A stretch of DNA of 64,000 bases from FEN-1250 sp038237245 (GTDB lineage: Bacteria > Gemmatimonadota > Gemmatimonadetes > Gemmatimonadales > Gemmatimonadaceae). Positions 23,519 through 32,508 of the stretch are shown one piece after another. The number at the start of each line of letters is the position of its first letter. The first letter of the stretch is position 1. A program made the position numbers and the translations under genes. The stretch covers positions 1 to 64,000 of the forward strand of contig JBBRYY010000004.1 of the NCBI GenBank assembly GCA_038237245.1, given 5' to 3'. Below the pieces are notes generated by a model. The model was not told where the DNA came from, ran no database searches, and saw only the letters and a list, made by a program, of their open reading frames with translations.

Positions 23519-25542
23519 TACTTCTTCAGCCCGTCCAGCCATTCGTGGAACAGCTCGAGATCCGACTGTGAATCATCCGCGTGCGGCGCCGACTTGACGG
23601 CAGTCTCGCCCTTCCCGTCGGATGCGCCGCCGCTCTCGCGCCCGTTGAAGAACTGATCGAAGGAAACGGTCGGCTGGCTCGCGCGCTGCTCGCCATCGGC
23701 ACGCGTGCGCGAGCTCTGAAAGACGGAGTCGAGGGAGAGCGCGTCGTCGGCGGCGCGCGTCGGCTGACCTGCGGGGCCCGTGGACTCGGTGGAAAATTCC
23801 TCGGAGAACGCGCTCGCGAGCGAGTTCGCCGCGCGCTCGTCGCTCGCCGCGATCTTCGGCGCGCCGGTGAAGAGCGTTTCGAGCGCCGATCGATCGGCGT
23901 CACTCGAGACCTCGGCCGATGGCGACGCAGGCGTCGACGCGGGCGCCGAGACGGCGTCCGACTTTCGCTGTTGCAGGAGTGCCTCGGGTGGCACGGCGAA
24001 CGAGGTCGTGTGCTCGAGCTGCGCGGCGGACCACGGATCCATCGAGAGCTCCTGGGTCACGCGCGGCTCGCGGTTGTCCGGCTCCTGCACCGGCTCGGCC
24101 TCGGGCTCGGGTGCGGCGCTCGTCGCGGGGTGCGGCGCGTCGGTCTCACCCGACTCCTCCGGCGGACGACGCGTCGCGAACGACGTGAAGAAGGTGCGGA
24201 TCGACTGCGTCGAGTACGGACGATTCTTCGCCGCGCTGATGATGTCCTGCGAGATGTCGGCGATCAGCGGGATGCTCGAATGCGCGCCCCGTTCGAGCGC
24301 TGCAATTCTCTCAGCGTACGAGCTGTCCGTCGGATTCTTCGCCGCCAGGTGGCGATAGACGTAAATCGCCTGCTCGATGTGCCCTTGCTCGCGCAGCAGC
24401 TCGGCGCCCGACTCGGTCATCATGAGATCGGGGAGCAGCGCATCAGTCGACGTGCGTCCGCTGAGCTCGAGCATGCGGCCGACGGTCGGATCGTAGGGCT
24501 CCTCGTCGAACGTGGGACCGTGATCGTCGGCTGCGCCAGCGGATTGCTGATCGACGGAGCCGATGCTCTCCACGTGCGCTGGCATCTCGAGCTCGGGACC
24601 CGCGAACAGCGCCGCAAGCTCTGCCGCCGTCGCGGGCGCGACCGCCTGCTCGGAGGTCGTGCGCAGCGGCGGGAGATCGGCGTGCAGCGCCTCGCCAGCG
24701 TCCGGCGCGTCCGGCGCGTCCGGCGCAAGCGCGGCGATCTCCATCATCGGTGGCGAGTTCTGCACGAGCTCGGGGAGCGGCTCGACTTCGGGGGCCGGCA
24801 CGACGGGCGAAGCGGCAGGAGGCGTGGGCGAGTGACGGTCGAAACCACCGACGTACTCGGGAAGCACCGCGGACCCCGAGTGCTGCTCCAGCAGCGAGTC
24901 CTCCTCGCGAGGAGACTCCTTTTGCGCAGCCACAGGCGCCGGCGTCGACGCAGCGGCAGGCACCTTCTCGGCAGCGAGATTTTCGGGGATGACCCCGATC
25001 GTAAAGCGCGGGCGAGTCGGCTGCATCGCCTGCGGCGAAAGCGGAGTAACGGCCGCGCTGTCCGGATGAATGTCGCTCCAGCTCACCGGAGCGGCTTCGA
25101 CCGGGGCGCTCGCGACGGTGACGGGAGTAGCCGCGGACTGCGCGGGCGTATCGAGGGCCTCGAGCTGCGCGGCGATATCGTCGTTCTGCGGATCGACCTC
25201 GAGCAGCTTGTGGTACCACCCGCGCGCTGCGTCCAGATCTCCGCTTGCGCGCGCGATGTCACCGAGCTGGCGCAGCGCGATCAGATTCTCGGGATCGAGG
25301 GAGAGCGCGGTCTCGAAGGTCGAACGAGCCTCATCCGGCTGTCCGCGCTCGAAAAGCGCCTGGCCGAGCACGATGTAGCCACTGATGTAGGTGGGCTGCA
25401 GCGGCACGTGTGCGCGGCAGATCTCGATCGCGACATCGAGGTCTCCCGACTTTCGATATTCATTCGCGAGACGCGCGAAGACCCGGCGCGGATTCTCGGC
25501 GAACTGTTTGCGGAGGTCTTCGATCAGGGCGGAGTTGGCCAT
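23518..25542 (-). CDS. TPR protein with long disordered C-terminus
   Basis: Predicted 674-residue cytoplasmic protein. The N-terminal ~150 residues form tetratricopeptide repeats (for example RRVFARLANEYRKSGDLDVAI, ALFERGQPDEARSTFETALS and ALRQLGDIARASGDLDAARG, cited separately). After that comes a long low-complexity region rich in Ala, Pro, Ser, Glu and Asp, with one more TPR-like segment (REQGHIEQAIYVYRHLAAK). It is probably a scaffold for protein assembly. The function is not known, but it shares architecture with the 1021-residue TPR protein at 29383-32448. A promoter on the minus strand lies at about 25592-25621. Confidence 0.75.
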   Translation of the reverse strand: MANSALIEDLRKQFAENPRRVFARLANEYRKSGDLDVAIEICRAHVPLQPTYISGYIVLGQALFERGQPDEARSTFETALSLDPENLIALRQLGDIARASGDLDAARGWYHKLLEVDPQNDDIAAQLEALDTPAQSAATPVTVASAPVEAAPVSWSDIHPDSAAVTPLSPQAMQPTRPRFTIGVIPENLAAEKVPAAASTPAPVAAQKESPREEDSLLEQHSGSAVLPEYVGGFDRHSPTPPAASPVVPAPEVEPLPELVQNSPPMMEIAALAPDAPDAPDAGEALHADLPPLRTTSEQAVAPATAAELAALFAGPELEMPAHVESIGSVDQQSAGAADDHGPTFDEEPYDPTVGRMLELSGRTSTDALLPDLMMTESGAELLREQGHIEQAIYVYRHLAAKNPTDSSYAERIAALERGAHSSIPLIADISQDIISAAKNRPYSTQSIRTFFTSFATRRPPEESGETDAPHPATSAAPEPEAEPVQEPDNREPRVTQELSMDPWSAAQLEHTTSFAVPPEALLQQRKSDAVSAPASTPASPSAEVSSDADRSALETLFTGAPKIAASDERAANSLASAFSEEFSTESTGPAGQPTRAADDALSLDSVFQSSRTRADGEQRASQPTVSFDQFFNGRESGGASDGKGETAVKSAPHADDSQSDLELFHEWLDGLKK

Positions 25543-25591
25543 GCAAGCCCCTCGGGGATGCCGCGCGGCGTTCGGCGGCTGGAAGTCGGTG

Positions 25592-25621
25592 AAGATACAT
25601 GAATCTGACGATCGAAGTCAA
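25592..25621 (-). promoter_or_regulatory. Candidate promoter of the TPR-aroQ-acc operon
   Basis: Minus-strand reading: -35 TTGACT (25616-25621), an 18-base spacer and -10 TATCTT (25592-25597), about 50 bases upstream of the TPR gene ATG. Both hexamers are near consensus. Confidence 0.45.
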
Positions 25622-25640
25622 TCGGAAGTCATACGCTGCC

Positions 25641-25712
25641 TTGATTTTACGTCCCGCAATCCCATAACTTTGCTGGCTCAGCCCGCCCGTCCTCTCACGT
25701 GGTTGCAAGGAG
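25641..25712 (+). promoter_or_regulatory. Candidate ppiD promoter and ribosome binding site
   Basis: Plus-strand reading: TTGATT (25641-25646), 17 bases, then ATAACT (25664-25669). AAGGAG at 25707-25712 lies 9 bases before the GTG at 25722 and decides that start over the ATG four codons downstream. Confidence 0.45.
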
Positions 25713-25721
25713 TCAGGTACC

Positions 25722-27557
25722 GTGCTTCAAAGCATGCGGAGCGCCGCCAAGTGGATCTGGTGGGTGATCGCCATTCTCTTCCTCGGCACTTTCGTATTCC
25801 TCGATCAATCGGGGTTGATCGGCAAGGCCAAGGTCACTGCGGGCACCTCGATCGCCACTGTGAACAAGGACGAGATTAACTACATCGATTTCCAGCGAGC
25901 CTCGCAGAACAGGATCCGTCAGGAGCAGGAAGGGGCGGGCGGCAAGACACTGACGCTTGACCAGGAGCGTCGCATTGAGGATGACACGTTCAACGAGATG
26001 GTCACGAACCTTCTCCTCGCGCAGGAATACAAGCGTCGCGGCATTACCGTCTCCGATGCGGAGATCCAGCAGGCCGCCCTCGCCAGTCCCCCGCAGCAGC
26101 TGCTTCAGAGCCCCGACTTCCAGACCGAGGGGCAGTTCGACTTCGAGAAATATCGTCGCTTCCTGACGAGCCCCATGGCGAAGCAGCAGGGCGTCCTGAT
26201 CCAGCTCGAGGCCTACTACCGTGACGAGCTTCCCAAGCGGAAGCTGTTCGAGCAGATTGCCGGTCCCGTCTTCGTAACCGACGCTCAGCTCTGGCGCGCC
26301 TACCAGGATGCGCACGACACCGCGCAGGTCTCCTACGTCGCCTTCGATCCGCAGACGATTCCGGACTCCGCGGTGCACGTGACCGACGCGGAGCTCCACA
26401 CGTACTTCGACTCGCACCAGAAGGCGATGCAGGACCGTCCGGGACGCGCGATTGTCTCCGTCGTTACGATCCCGCGCACGGTGACGGCCGCGGATACGGC
26501 TACCGCGCGCGCGAAGGCCCTGGCGATCCGCACCGAGATCGCCGGCGGCGCGAAGTTCGACGATGTCGCCAAACGCGAGTCCGCCGACTCCGGCTCCGCC
26601 GTGAAGGGGGGACTGCTCGGCAAGACCGGCAAGGGTGCCTACGTGAAGCCCTTCGAGGATGCGGCGTACGCGCTCAAGGTTGGCGAGCTGTCGGAGCCGG
26701 TACTGAGCCCGTTCGGCTTCCACATCATCAAGGTCGATGAGCGGAAAGGCGACTCGATCACGGTGCGCCACGTGCTCGTTCGCATCGTGCAGAGCGATTC
26801 GTCGGCGGCGCTCACGGACCGCCGCGCCGACTCGCTCTCCAAGGGTGCGAATCTCGACAAGCCCGCGGAGTTCGACAGCGTCGCTCATTCGCTCGGCCTC
26901 AAGATCGGGCAGGTCACCGCGATAGAGTCGGATCCGCTCACGTGGAACGGCGCCTACGTTCCGGGCGGCTCCGCCTGGGCATTCGGCGGCGCGAGGGTCG
27001 GCGAGACGAGCGATCTGATCGACGCCGACAACGCCTACTATCTCGTGCGACTCGATTCGCTGCGCGTTGGCGGAAAGCCGCAATTCGATGCCGTGAAGGA
27101 CGACATTCGTCGCGAGGTGAGTCGATCGAAGAAGCTCGACCTGCTGACGAGCAAGGCACGGGCGCTCGTCACCGCGGTGCGCGGCGGACAGTCACTCGAA
27201 GCCGCGGCGCAGGCAGCCGGGCTCAAGGTCGAGAAGTCCACGCCGTTCGCGCGCACCACCCAGGTGCCCACACTCGGCCAGACCACCGAGGCGATCGGCG
27301 CCGCATTCGGAGCGCCTGTGGGACAGGTCGCGCCAGCATCGCGCGGACAGAACAACGTCATCGTCCTTCGCGTCGATCGGCGCGTCGATGCGGATCGCGC
27401 CGTCTTCGAGAAGCAGAAGATCGAGCAGCGGCAGCAGATGCTGCAGCGCGTGCGGGAACAGCGCGTGCAGCAGTACGTCGCCGCGCTGCGCGATGCGGCG
27501 AAGATCCAGGATGACCGCCGCCTGGTGAAGCAGGAGGCGCGTCAGGCGACGAGCTGA
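25722..27557 (+). CDS. ppiD: Peptidyl-prolyl isomerase, PpiD/SurA-type periplasmic chaperone
   Basis: Membrane-anchored periplasmic folding factor, 611 residues. One N-terminal helix (WIWWVIAILFLGTFVFLDQ) anchors it. A SurA_N-like chaperone region follows (FQRASQNRIRQEQ, then NEMVTNLLLAQEYKRRGI), with a parvulin domain around KFDDVAKRESADSGSAVKGG and YALKVGELSEPVLSPFGFHI, and a helical C-terminus. One recognisable parvulin domain is present, as in PpiD. It helps outer-membrane and secreted proteins fold. It is one of two plus-strand genes, divergent from the TPR-acc operon, and ends at a strong terminator. Confidence 0.9.
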   Translation: MLQSMRSAAKWIWWVIAILFLGTFVFLDQSGLIGKAKVTAGTSIATVNKDEINYIDFQRASQNRIRQEQEGAGGKTLTLDQERRIEDDTFNEMVTNLLLAQEYKRRGITVSDAEIQQAALASPPQQLLQSPDFQTEGQFDFEKYRRFLTSPMAKQQGVLIQLEAYYRDELPKRKLFEQIAGPVFVTDAQLWRAYQDAHDTAQVSYVAFDPQTIPDSAVHVTDAELHTYFDSHQKAMQDRPGRAIVSVVTIPRTVTAADTATARAKALAIRTEIAGGAKFDDVAKRESADSGSAVKGGLLGKTGKGAYVKPFEDAAYALKVGELSEPVLSPFGFHIIKVDERKGDSITVRHVLVRIVQSDSSAALTDRRADSLSKGANLDKPAEFDSVAHSLGLKIGQVTAIESDPLTWNGAYVPGGSAWAFGGARVGETSDLIDADNAYYLVRLDSLRVGGKPQFDAVKDDIRREVSRSKKLDLLTSKARALVTAVRGGQSLEAAAQAAGLKVEKSTPFARTTQVPTLGQTTEAIGAAFGAPVGQVAPASRGQNNVIVLRVDRRVDADRAVFEKQKIEQRQQMLQRVREQRVQQYVAALRDAAKIQDDRRLVKQEARQATS

Positions 27558-27581
27558 GCTCGACGTAGGAGACAAACGAAC

Positions 27582-27620
27582 GCGGGGCGGCGCCGGAAAT
27601 CCGGCGCCGCCCCGCTTTCG
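27582..27620 (+). terminator. Rho-independent terminator after ppiD
   Basis: A perfect 15-base stem, GCGGGGCGGCGCCGG (27582-27596) with its complement at 27601-27615, around the loop AAAT, followed by TTTCGT. It lies 24 bases after the ppiD stop. Confidence 0.85.
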
Positions 27621-27671
27621 TATCATCCAGCCGCGTTCCGAGTATGGATCTTCATCGCGACGCGCTTCGCG

Positions 27672-27830
27672 CACTAACAATTTAGATACGGACAAAAACG
27701 GAAAAAAGCACGCACCACAAACGGAGACGGCGGTTGCACTTTCCGTTTTCTGTCCGTGCCGTCATCCGTTGTCGTCCGCATTTCAATTGTTGACGCTGGT
27801 GTTTCGGCGCGTTCCAAAGACGCCCGGCGA
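27672..27830. repeat. Dispersed palindromic repeat, copy 2
   Basis: Imperfect palindrome between the ppiD terminator and tatA. Its ends are inverted copies (AACAATTTAGATACGGAC at about 27677-27694 against the complement of GTCCGCATTTCAATTGTT at about 27774-27791). The segment 27672-27771, reverse-complemented, aligns with 15545-15643, and the flank up to 27830 aligns with 15660-15735. No gene is supported within it, and it sits between convergent genes. Confidence 0.65.
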
Positions 27831-27833
27831 TGA

Positions 27834-28091
27834 CTAGAGCAGCCGGCGCGGTTCCGGGTGGTTTTCTTCCGCCACGGCCGTGCTGTCGACGGTGCGCGGG
27901 GCCTCGCTGCGAAGCGCATCGGCGCGCGCCGGCGTCGTGACGTCGTGCGTCACATCGTTGATGTTCTTCTTGAATTCCTTGATTCCCTTCCCGAATGATG
28001 CCGCCACCTCCGGAATCCGCTTCGCGCCGAAGAGGAGGAGGATGACGACCATGATCATGAGAATTTCGCCGAAGCCAAGCTGACCGAACAT
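27834..28091 (-). CDS. tatA: Sec-independent translocase subunit TatA/TatE
   Basis: Small membrane subunit (85 residues) of the twin-arginine export system. It has a short N-terminal helix (FGEILMIMVVILLLFGA), the hinge with KRIPE, and the amphipathic helix ending FGKGIKEFKKNI. The tail is charged and flexible. TatC is encoded at 42327-43109, so the window holds at least two subunits of the system, apart from each other. It follows the DUF4321-like gene by 9 bases. Confidence 0.95.
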   Translation of the reverse strand: MFGQLGFGEILMIMVVILLLFGAKRIPEVAASFGKGIKEFKKNINDVTHDVTTPARADALRSEAPRTVDSTAVAEENHPEPRRLL

Positions 28092-28100
28092 ACGTACCCC

Positions 28101-28382
28101 CTAGAAAAGCGAACGCGCGATGAGATAGGCCACGAGCACCCCGAGAAAGCTGAGGAGCGAGACATCCAGCGCCACGGGCCCGATGGCGAATTTTATGATG
28201 ATCAGATCGATCGAGAGTGCGCCAAGCTGAGGCGTCACTCCCGAGGTGAGAAACTCCTTCACGGCGCCCGCTGGTAGAAAGTGTCGAGCCACCTGCGTCA
28301 TCAGTCCGCCGACGATGAATCCGACCGTGAGCACGATGACATGAAACCCTGGCCGGTGCTTGGAAGATCCGCGTGGCGGCAT
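28101..28382 (-). CDS. DUF4321-like small membrane protein
   Basis: Predicted 93-residue inner-membrane protein with two hydrophobic helices (FHVIVLTVGFIVGGLMTQVA and the last ~25 residues, LSFLGVLVAYLIARSLF). A conserved-looking middle, GVTPQLGALSIDLIIIKFA, matches the pattern of the DUF4321 family. The function is unknown. The ATG at 28380-28382 overlaps the polyprenyl synthase stop (TGATG). A GTG one codon upstream is also possible. It is coupled to tatA downstream. Confidence 0.75.
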   Translation of the reverse strand: MPPRGSSKHRPGFHVIVLTVGFIVGGLMTQVARHFLPAGAVKEFLTSGVTPQLGALSIDLIIIKFAIGPVALDVSLLSFLGVLVAYLIARSLF

Positions 28383-29386
28383 CACTGGGCTCGGTCGACG
28401 GCGTAGGCAATCGCGTCGTAGAGCGCGCCGCGCGCCGGAGTATCGGGAAGCTCCGCAAGCGCATGCTCGGCTTCGCGAGCGTACTCGTCGCCGCGGCGGC
28501 GCGCGTAGTCCAGCCCGCCGCGATCGCTCACGATCTCCACCACACGCGCGATCTGCTCATCAGTCGGCTCCTGCGTGTCGAAGAGTACGTCGACCTGGCC
28601 ACGCTCCGCCGGCGACATCGTGCGCAGCGCGGCGATCAGCGGAAGCGTCACCTTATGCTCGCGCAGATCGAGTCCGCACGGCTTGCCGGTGACGCGCTCA
28701 TCCGAAGTGTAGTCGAGAAGATCGTCCGCAACCTGGAAGGCCATCCCCAGCCGCTCGCCGTAGCGCGCAAGTGCCACGCGGCGCGATCGCGCCCCCGCCA
28801 GCGCGCCGATCTCGCACGCCGCCGAGAGCAGCGACGCCGTTTTCGCGCGGATGAGCGCCTCGTAATCATCTTCGGTGAATCCGAGCGCATCGAGCGCCGT
28901 GAGCTGGCGCATCTCGCCGACGGTCATCGCGTTGGTGGCGTCGGAGAGCACGCGGAGCACTTCGAGGTCGCTCGCGCGCACGAGTTCCACCACCGCGCGC
29001 GAGTACAGGAAGTCGCCCATGATCACCGACACCTGGTGACTGAAGAGCGAATTCACGGTCGGCATGCCGCGACGAAGCGCGGAGTGATCGACGGAATCGT
29101 CGTGCACGAGCGTCGCGAGATGCACGAGCTCGAGGATCGCGGCGAGCGTCGTCGCGCGCGCCTCTTCCTTCCCCTCCACCGCGCTCGCGAGGAGCACGAG
29201 CGTCGGGCGGAACATCTTCCCCTTCATCAGGAGGAGGTGACTGTTGACCTCGTCGATCAGCGGGAGCTGCGAGAGGATGATGCGCCGCAGATCCTCCGAT
29301 ACGCGGTCGAGCCGAGCGCGCACGGGAACCTGAATGTCGGCAAGCGTCGGCGTCATGGTCTGGCGGGCGCGGACGGACGCGCTCAT
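28382..29386 (-). CDS. Polyprenyl diphosphate synthase (trans-isoprenyl)
   Basis: Isoprenoid chain-elongation enzyme of 334 residues. The first Asp-rich motif is HDDSVDHSALRRG, with the FSHQVSVIMGDFLYSRA helix after it; the second is VADDLLDYTSDE. The residues before the first motif (LATLV) suggest a medium or long chain product, such as a quinone side-chain or lipid carrier precursor, but chain length cannot be fixed by eye. The ATG at 29384-29386 overlaps the TPR stop (ATGA) and fits the family length; the longer frame is not similar. It may feed the GGGP-synthase-like enzyme at 8186, by inference only. Confidence 0.9.
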   Translation of the reverse strand: MSASVRARQTMTPTLADIQVPVRARLDRVSEDLRRIILSQLPLIDEVNSHLLLMKGKMFRPTLVLLASAVEGKEEARATTLAAILELVHLATLVHDDSVDHSALRRGMPTVNSLFSHQVSVIMGDFLYSRAVVELVRASDLEVLRVLSDATNAMTVGEMRQLTALDALGFTEDDYEALIRAKTASLLSAACEIGALAGARSRRVALARYGERLGMAFQVADDLLDYTSDERVTGKPCGLDLREHKVTLPLIAALRTMSPAERGQVDVLFDTQEPTDEQIARVVEIVSDRGGLDYARRRGDEYAREAEHALAELPDTPARGALYDAIAYAVDRAQ

Positions 29387-32300
29387 TTCGCCTTCCGCTC
29401 GACGGTCGAGAGCCGCTCGCCCACATCCCTGAATTGAATGTCCACCGTGAAGACCCGCTCGTAGTAGCCCACCGCATCCCCCCACTTCTGCAGCGATTCC
29501 GAAGCATAACCCAGCAAGTACAGAACGCCGACGAGGGTGTCATCGCTGGCGTCTGCATCGTTCAGCGCACGGAGCAGGATCGTCATCGCAATCTGATACT
29601 GCCGCTTTTCGACGAAGCACTGCCCCAGCGCTTCGTACGTCCGCACACGCTGCTCCGTTCCACGCAACGCTTTCTGGAACTCGCTAATGGCCTCGTCGAG
29701 CAGCCCCATCTCCTTGTAGGCGACGCCGAGGTCGTAGTGACTCTCGTGATCGGTGTCGTCGACGTTGGAGGTGACGCCCTGCTTGAACTTGGTCAGCATG
29801 TCGGCGAAGTCCTGCTGCTCCTGCGGCTCCTCCTCCCCGGCGGCAACCATGCGCGTGTTCTTCGGCGGCTCCTCGTCGCGGAGCCACTCGGAGAGATTGA
29901 CGAAGTTGTCGTCGCTCGAGGCAGCGACGGGCGGCCGCACAGGCGGCGCGATCGGCTCACGGCGCGGCGGCTCCGGCAGCGCGGTCTCGAGCGCGGCGAA
30001 CAGCTCTTCGTCGATCGGGAGCGTGCTCGAGGTGCGCTCGACCTCGAGGGCGAGCGGAATCGGCTCGGACTCGACGACCACCGGCGCGGGCACCGGCGTC
30101 GGTACCGGGACGCGCTTCGCGATCGCGGGCTCCGGCTCCGACTCCGGCTCCGGCTCCGGCTCCGGCACGACGACGGGCGGAGCGACGGGTGGCGGCGGCG
30201 CGATCTCGACGTCGAGGCCAAGCTCGCGCAGCGCGGACGCCGCGCGCGCATCGGCGGGCGAGAGCTCGAGCACACGTCCGTACACCGCCCGCGACTTGTC
30301 GAGCTGACCGCTGCGGAAGAGACTCTCCGCGAGCGCGAGATACGCGTCGACCAGCTGTGCCTTGTCGTTCGCACGCACCGCATACTCGACGCGCTTCTGG
30401 TGGTAGCGGACAGAGTTCGGCTCGACGCGAATCAACTCGTCCGCGGTGCGGCTCGCCTCCGGAAGATTTCCTTCGCGTTCGTAGCCGAACATCGTGGCTT
30501 CGAGCTCAGTGATGCCACCGGCGCGATCACCACGCTCGAGGAGCGCCTCGGCCAGCTGCCGGCGCAGATCCCAGTTCTGCGGCAGGTGCCCAATATCGAT
30601 GCGGAGCTGATCCACGCGGCTGAGCGGCGGCGGGATCGGCACCGGCGATGAGACGCGCGGTGCGAGCGGGACGATCGGCAGCGGCGCATCCGCTGGTTCG
30701 GTCTGCCACACCAGCTCGACGACGTCATCCTCTTCCTCGTCGGCCGGCATCGGCGAGCGCTGATCCGGATCGAGCATCGGCAGACCGGAGAGCGCGTTCT
30801 CGCGATCGAAGGGCGTGTGGATCTCGTCCATCTCGAGCATCGGCAGCGGCGGACCGCCGTCGGGGACGATCGCGTCCATCTCGAGCGTAGGCGACCGTTC
30901 GAGGTCGAGATCGAGATCGCCAATGTTGCCGAAGTCGCTGTTGTCGCCCAGATCGGGCGTGTGCACGAATGGCGACGACACGCGCGGCGGCGCCGCCGGG
31001 GGCGCGGGCGGCGTGATCGGCTCCGGCTCCATCTCCATCTCCGGCTCCGCCTCCGGCTCCATCTCCGCCTCCGGCTCCATCTCCGGCTCCGCCTTCGGCT
31101 CCATCTCTGGCTCCGCCTCCATCTCAACCTGCGGCGCGACGGGCGGCTCCGGCATCGCCTCCGAGCGCGGCGCGTCCGCCGGCGTGTCGAGCGAGATGAA
31201 CGTCAGCGATCCGCCGAGCGATCCCTCGTCCGACGCGTCGTCCATCGATGTGTCGAGCATCGGAAGCTCGCCACGAGATTCCGTGTCGTCGTCGAGTTCG
31301 AGCGACGGCAGCTCTTCGAGCTCGAGATCCTCGAGTATCGATGATGTGCCGGCGCCGAGTGAGGCGGCGTCGTTCGCGTCCCGTTCGTCGAGATGCGAGT
31401 GCAACTCCAGCTCCGCCATTGGCGCGATGTCGACGCGCGACTGGTCACCGGGGATGGCGCTATTCTCGAAGCCGGTGATGAGCCCGATATCGACGTGGCT
31501 CACGATCCCGTCGCCGGCGGTCGCCGTGCCCTCGGGGAGCAACGCACCGTGCGACAGCCCCGGCAGCTCCTCGACGTCCGAAGATGTCGGCGCCCCGAGA
31601 TCGATGTCGATGTCGACATCGGGATTGATGGTCGGCATCTCGATCGCGACGACAGGGGTGGCGGACGGCGTCGTCGGATGAACGACGGTCCACGCCGTTG
31701 CCGCCTTCGTCGCGGCGGACATCGGCACGTTGCTCGGCGGCCCCGAAGTGATCGGCTTCGACGGCTCGTCGTAATTCACATCGAGGAAGACCAGATCGCC
31801 CTTTGCCGCGGGCGCACGCACCGTTTCCTTCGGCTCGGCCTCCGGGTCGAGCGCCTTCATCCGATCGACCGTCGCGCGCGCCTCGGCGCTGCGTCCTTCG
31901 GCCGAGAACTTGTCGTAGAGGGCGTGCAGCTGTTCGATCGCTTCCGATTTCCGATCCTTCCGCACCAGCTGATCCGCGAGCATCAGGCGGATGTCGTCCT
32001 GATCCGGGCAGAGGTCGGCGAACTCCTTCAGGGCGCGGAAGGCCTCTTCGAGTTGACCGGATTTCTGCATCCGGTCGGCATACTCGAGGAAGTTCTGCTT
32101 GGCATCGTTGACGAAGCCCTTGCGCGCGCTGATTTTGCCGAGCTTGTAGTAAACCGAGTTCCTGCCGGGCGCGTTACGGAGGATCTTGTTGCAGAGGGCG
32201 ATGGCGTTATTGAAGAAGCCGCCATCGGTATAGAGATCGACCGCCTTCTCGTAGTGGTCGACGGCTTCGGAGACGTCCCCACGCCGCAACAGCAGGTCTC

Positions 32301-32448
32301 CGACGCGATTGTAGAGGGCAACGTCGGCTTCGTCGACGTGCTCATCCAACTCCGCCAGAACCAGCGTATAAGTGTCGAGCGCCTTGTCGAACTGTTTCTT
32401 CTGCTCGTATTCGAGCGCTCGCTTCTTGAGCTTGGCGACGTCAGGCAT
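29383..32448 (-). CDS. Large TPR protein with acidic Glu-Pro repeat region
   Basis: Predicted 1021-residue cytoplasmic scaffold with no signal peptide. The N-terminus has TPR motifs (FDKALDTYTLVLAELDEH, SEAVDHYEKAVDLYTDGG), a long acidic linker with repeated Asp/Glu clusters, a Met-Glu-Pro-Glu repeat tract (DNA 31018-31130) and a shorter Pro-Glu tract (30127-30170). Further TPR units follow in the C-terminus (SHYDLGVAYKEMGLLDEAI, RTYEALGQCFVEKRQYQIA). Its architecture echoes the 674-residue TPR protein at 23518. It is coupled by ATGA to the polyprenyl synthase. Partners and function are unknown. Confidence 0.75.
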   Translation of the reverse strand: MPDVAKLKKRALEYEQKKQFDKALDTYTLVLAELDEHVDEADVALYNRVGDLLLRRGDVSEAVDHYEKAVDLYTDGGFFNNAIALCNKILRNAPGRNSVYYKLGKISARKGFVNDAKQNFLEYADRMQKSGQLEEAFRALKEFADLCPDQDDIRLMLADQLVRKDRKSEAIEQLHALYDKFSAEGRSAEARATVDRMKALDPEAEPKETVRAPAAKGDLVFLDVNYDEPSKPITSGPPSNVPMSAATKAATAWTVVHPTTPSATPVVAIEMPTINPDVDIDIDLGAPTSSDVEELPGLSHGALLPEGTATAGDGIVSHVDIGLITGFENSAIPGDQSRVDIAPMAELELHSHLDERDANDAASLGAGTSSILEDLELEELPSLELDDDTESRGELPMLDTSMDDASDEGSLGGSLTFISLDTPADAPRSEAMPEPPVAPQVEMEAEPEMEPKAEPEMEPEAEMEPEAEPEMEMEPEPITPPAPPAAPPRVSSPFVHTPDLGDNSDFGNIGDLDLDLERSPTLEMDAIVPDGGPPLPMLEMDEIHTPFDRENALSGLPMLDPDQRSPMPADEEEDDVVELVWQTEPADAPLPIVPLAPRVSSPVPIPPPLSRVDQLRIDIGHLPQNWDLRRQLAEALLERGDRAGGITELEATMFGYEREGNLPEASRTADELIRVEPNSVRYHQKRVEYAVRANDKAQLVDAYLALAESLFRSGQLDKSRAVYGRVLELSPADARAASALRELGLDVEIAPPPPVAPPVVVPEPEPEPESEPEPAIAKRVPVPTPVPAPVVVESEPIPLALEVERTSSTLPIDEELFAALETALPEPPRREPIAPPVRPPVAASSDDNFVNLSEWLRDEEPPKNTRMVAAGEEEPQEQQDFADMLTKFKQGVTSNVDDTDHESHYDLGVAYKEMGLLDEAISEFQKALRGTEQRVRTYEALGQCFVEKRQYQIAMTILLRALNDADASDDTLVGVLYLLGYASESLQKWGDAVGYYERVFTVDIQFRDVGERLSTVERKAK
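31018..31130. repeat. Degenerate short tandem repeat (Glu-Pro-Glu-Met coding)
   Basis: About 110 bases of near-hexameric CTCCGG/CTCCAT units inside the large TPR gene, read on the minus strand as alternating EPEM, EPEA and EMEPEP. Such tracts often change copy number by slippage in frame-preserving steps of six. Confidence 0.7.
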
Positions 32449-32508
32449 CAGCGCGGGGAGAGCTCCAAGGCAGGGCGACCACTCCGCGCGGCGAGCGGGG
32501 CAGTCTAA

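Noticed and set aside
30127..31130. Short repeats inside the large TPR gene considered as a CRISPR array
   Set aside because: The units are 6-base codon-pair repeats without spacers and lie within an open frame.
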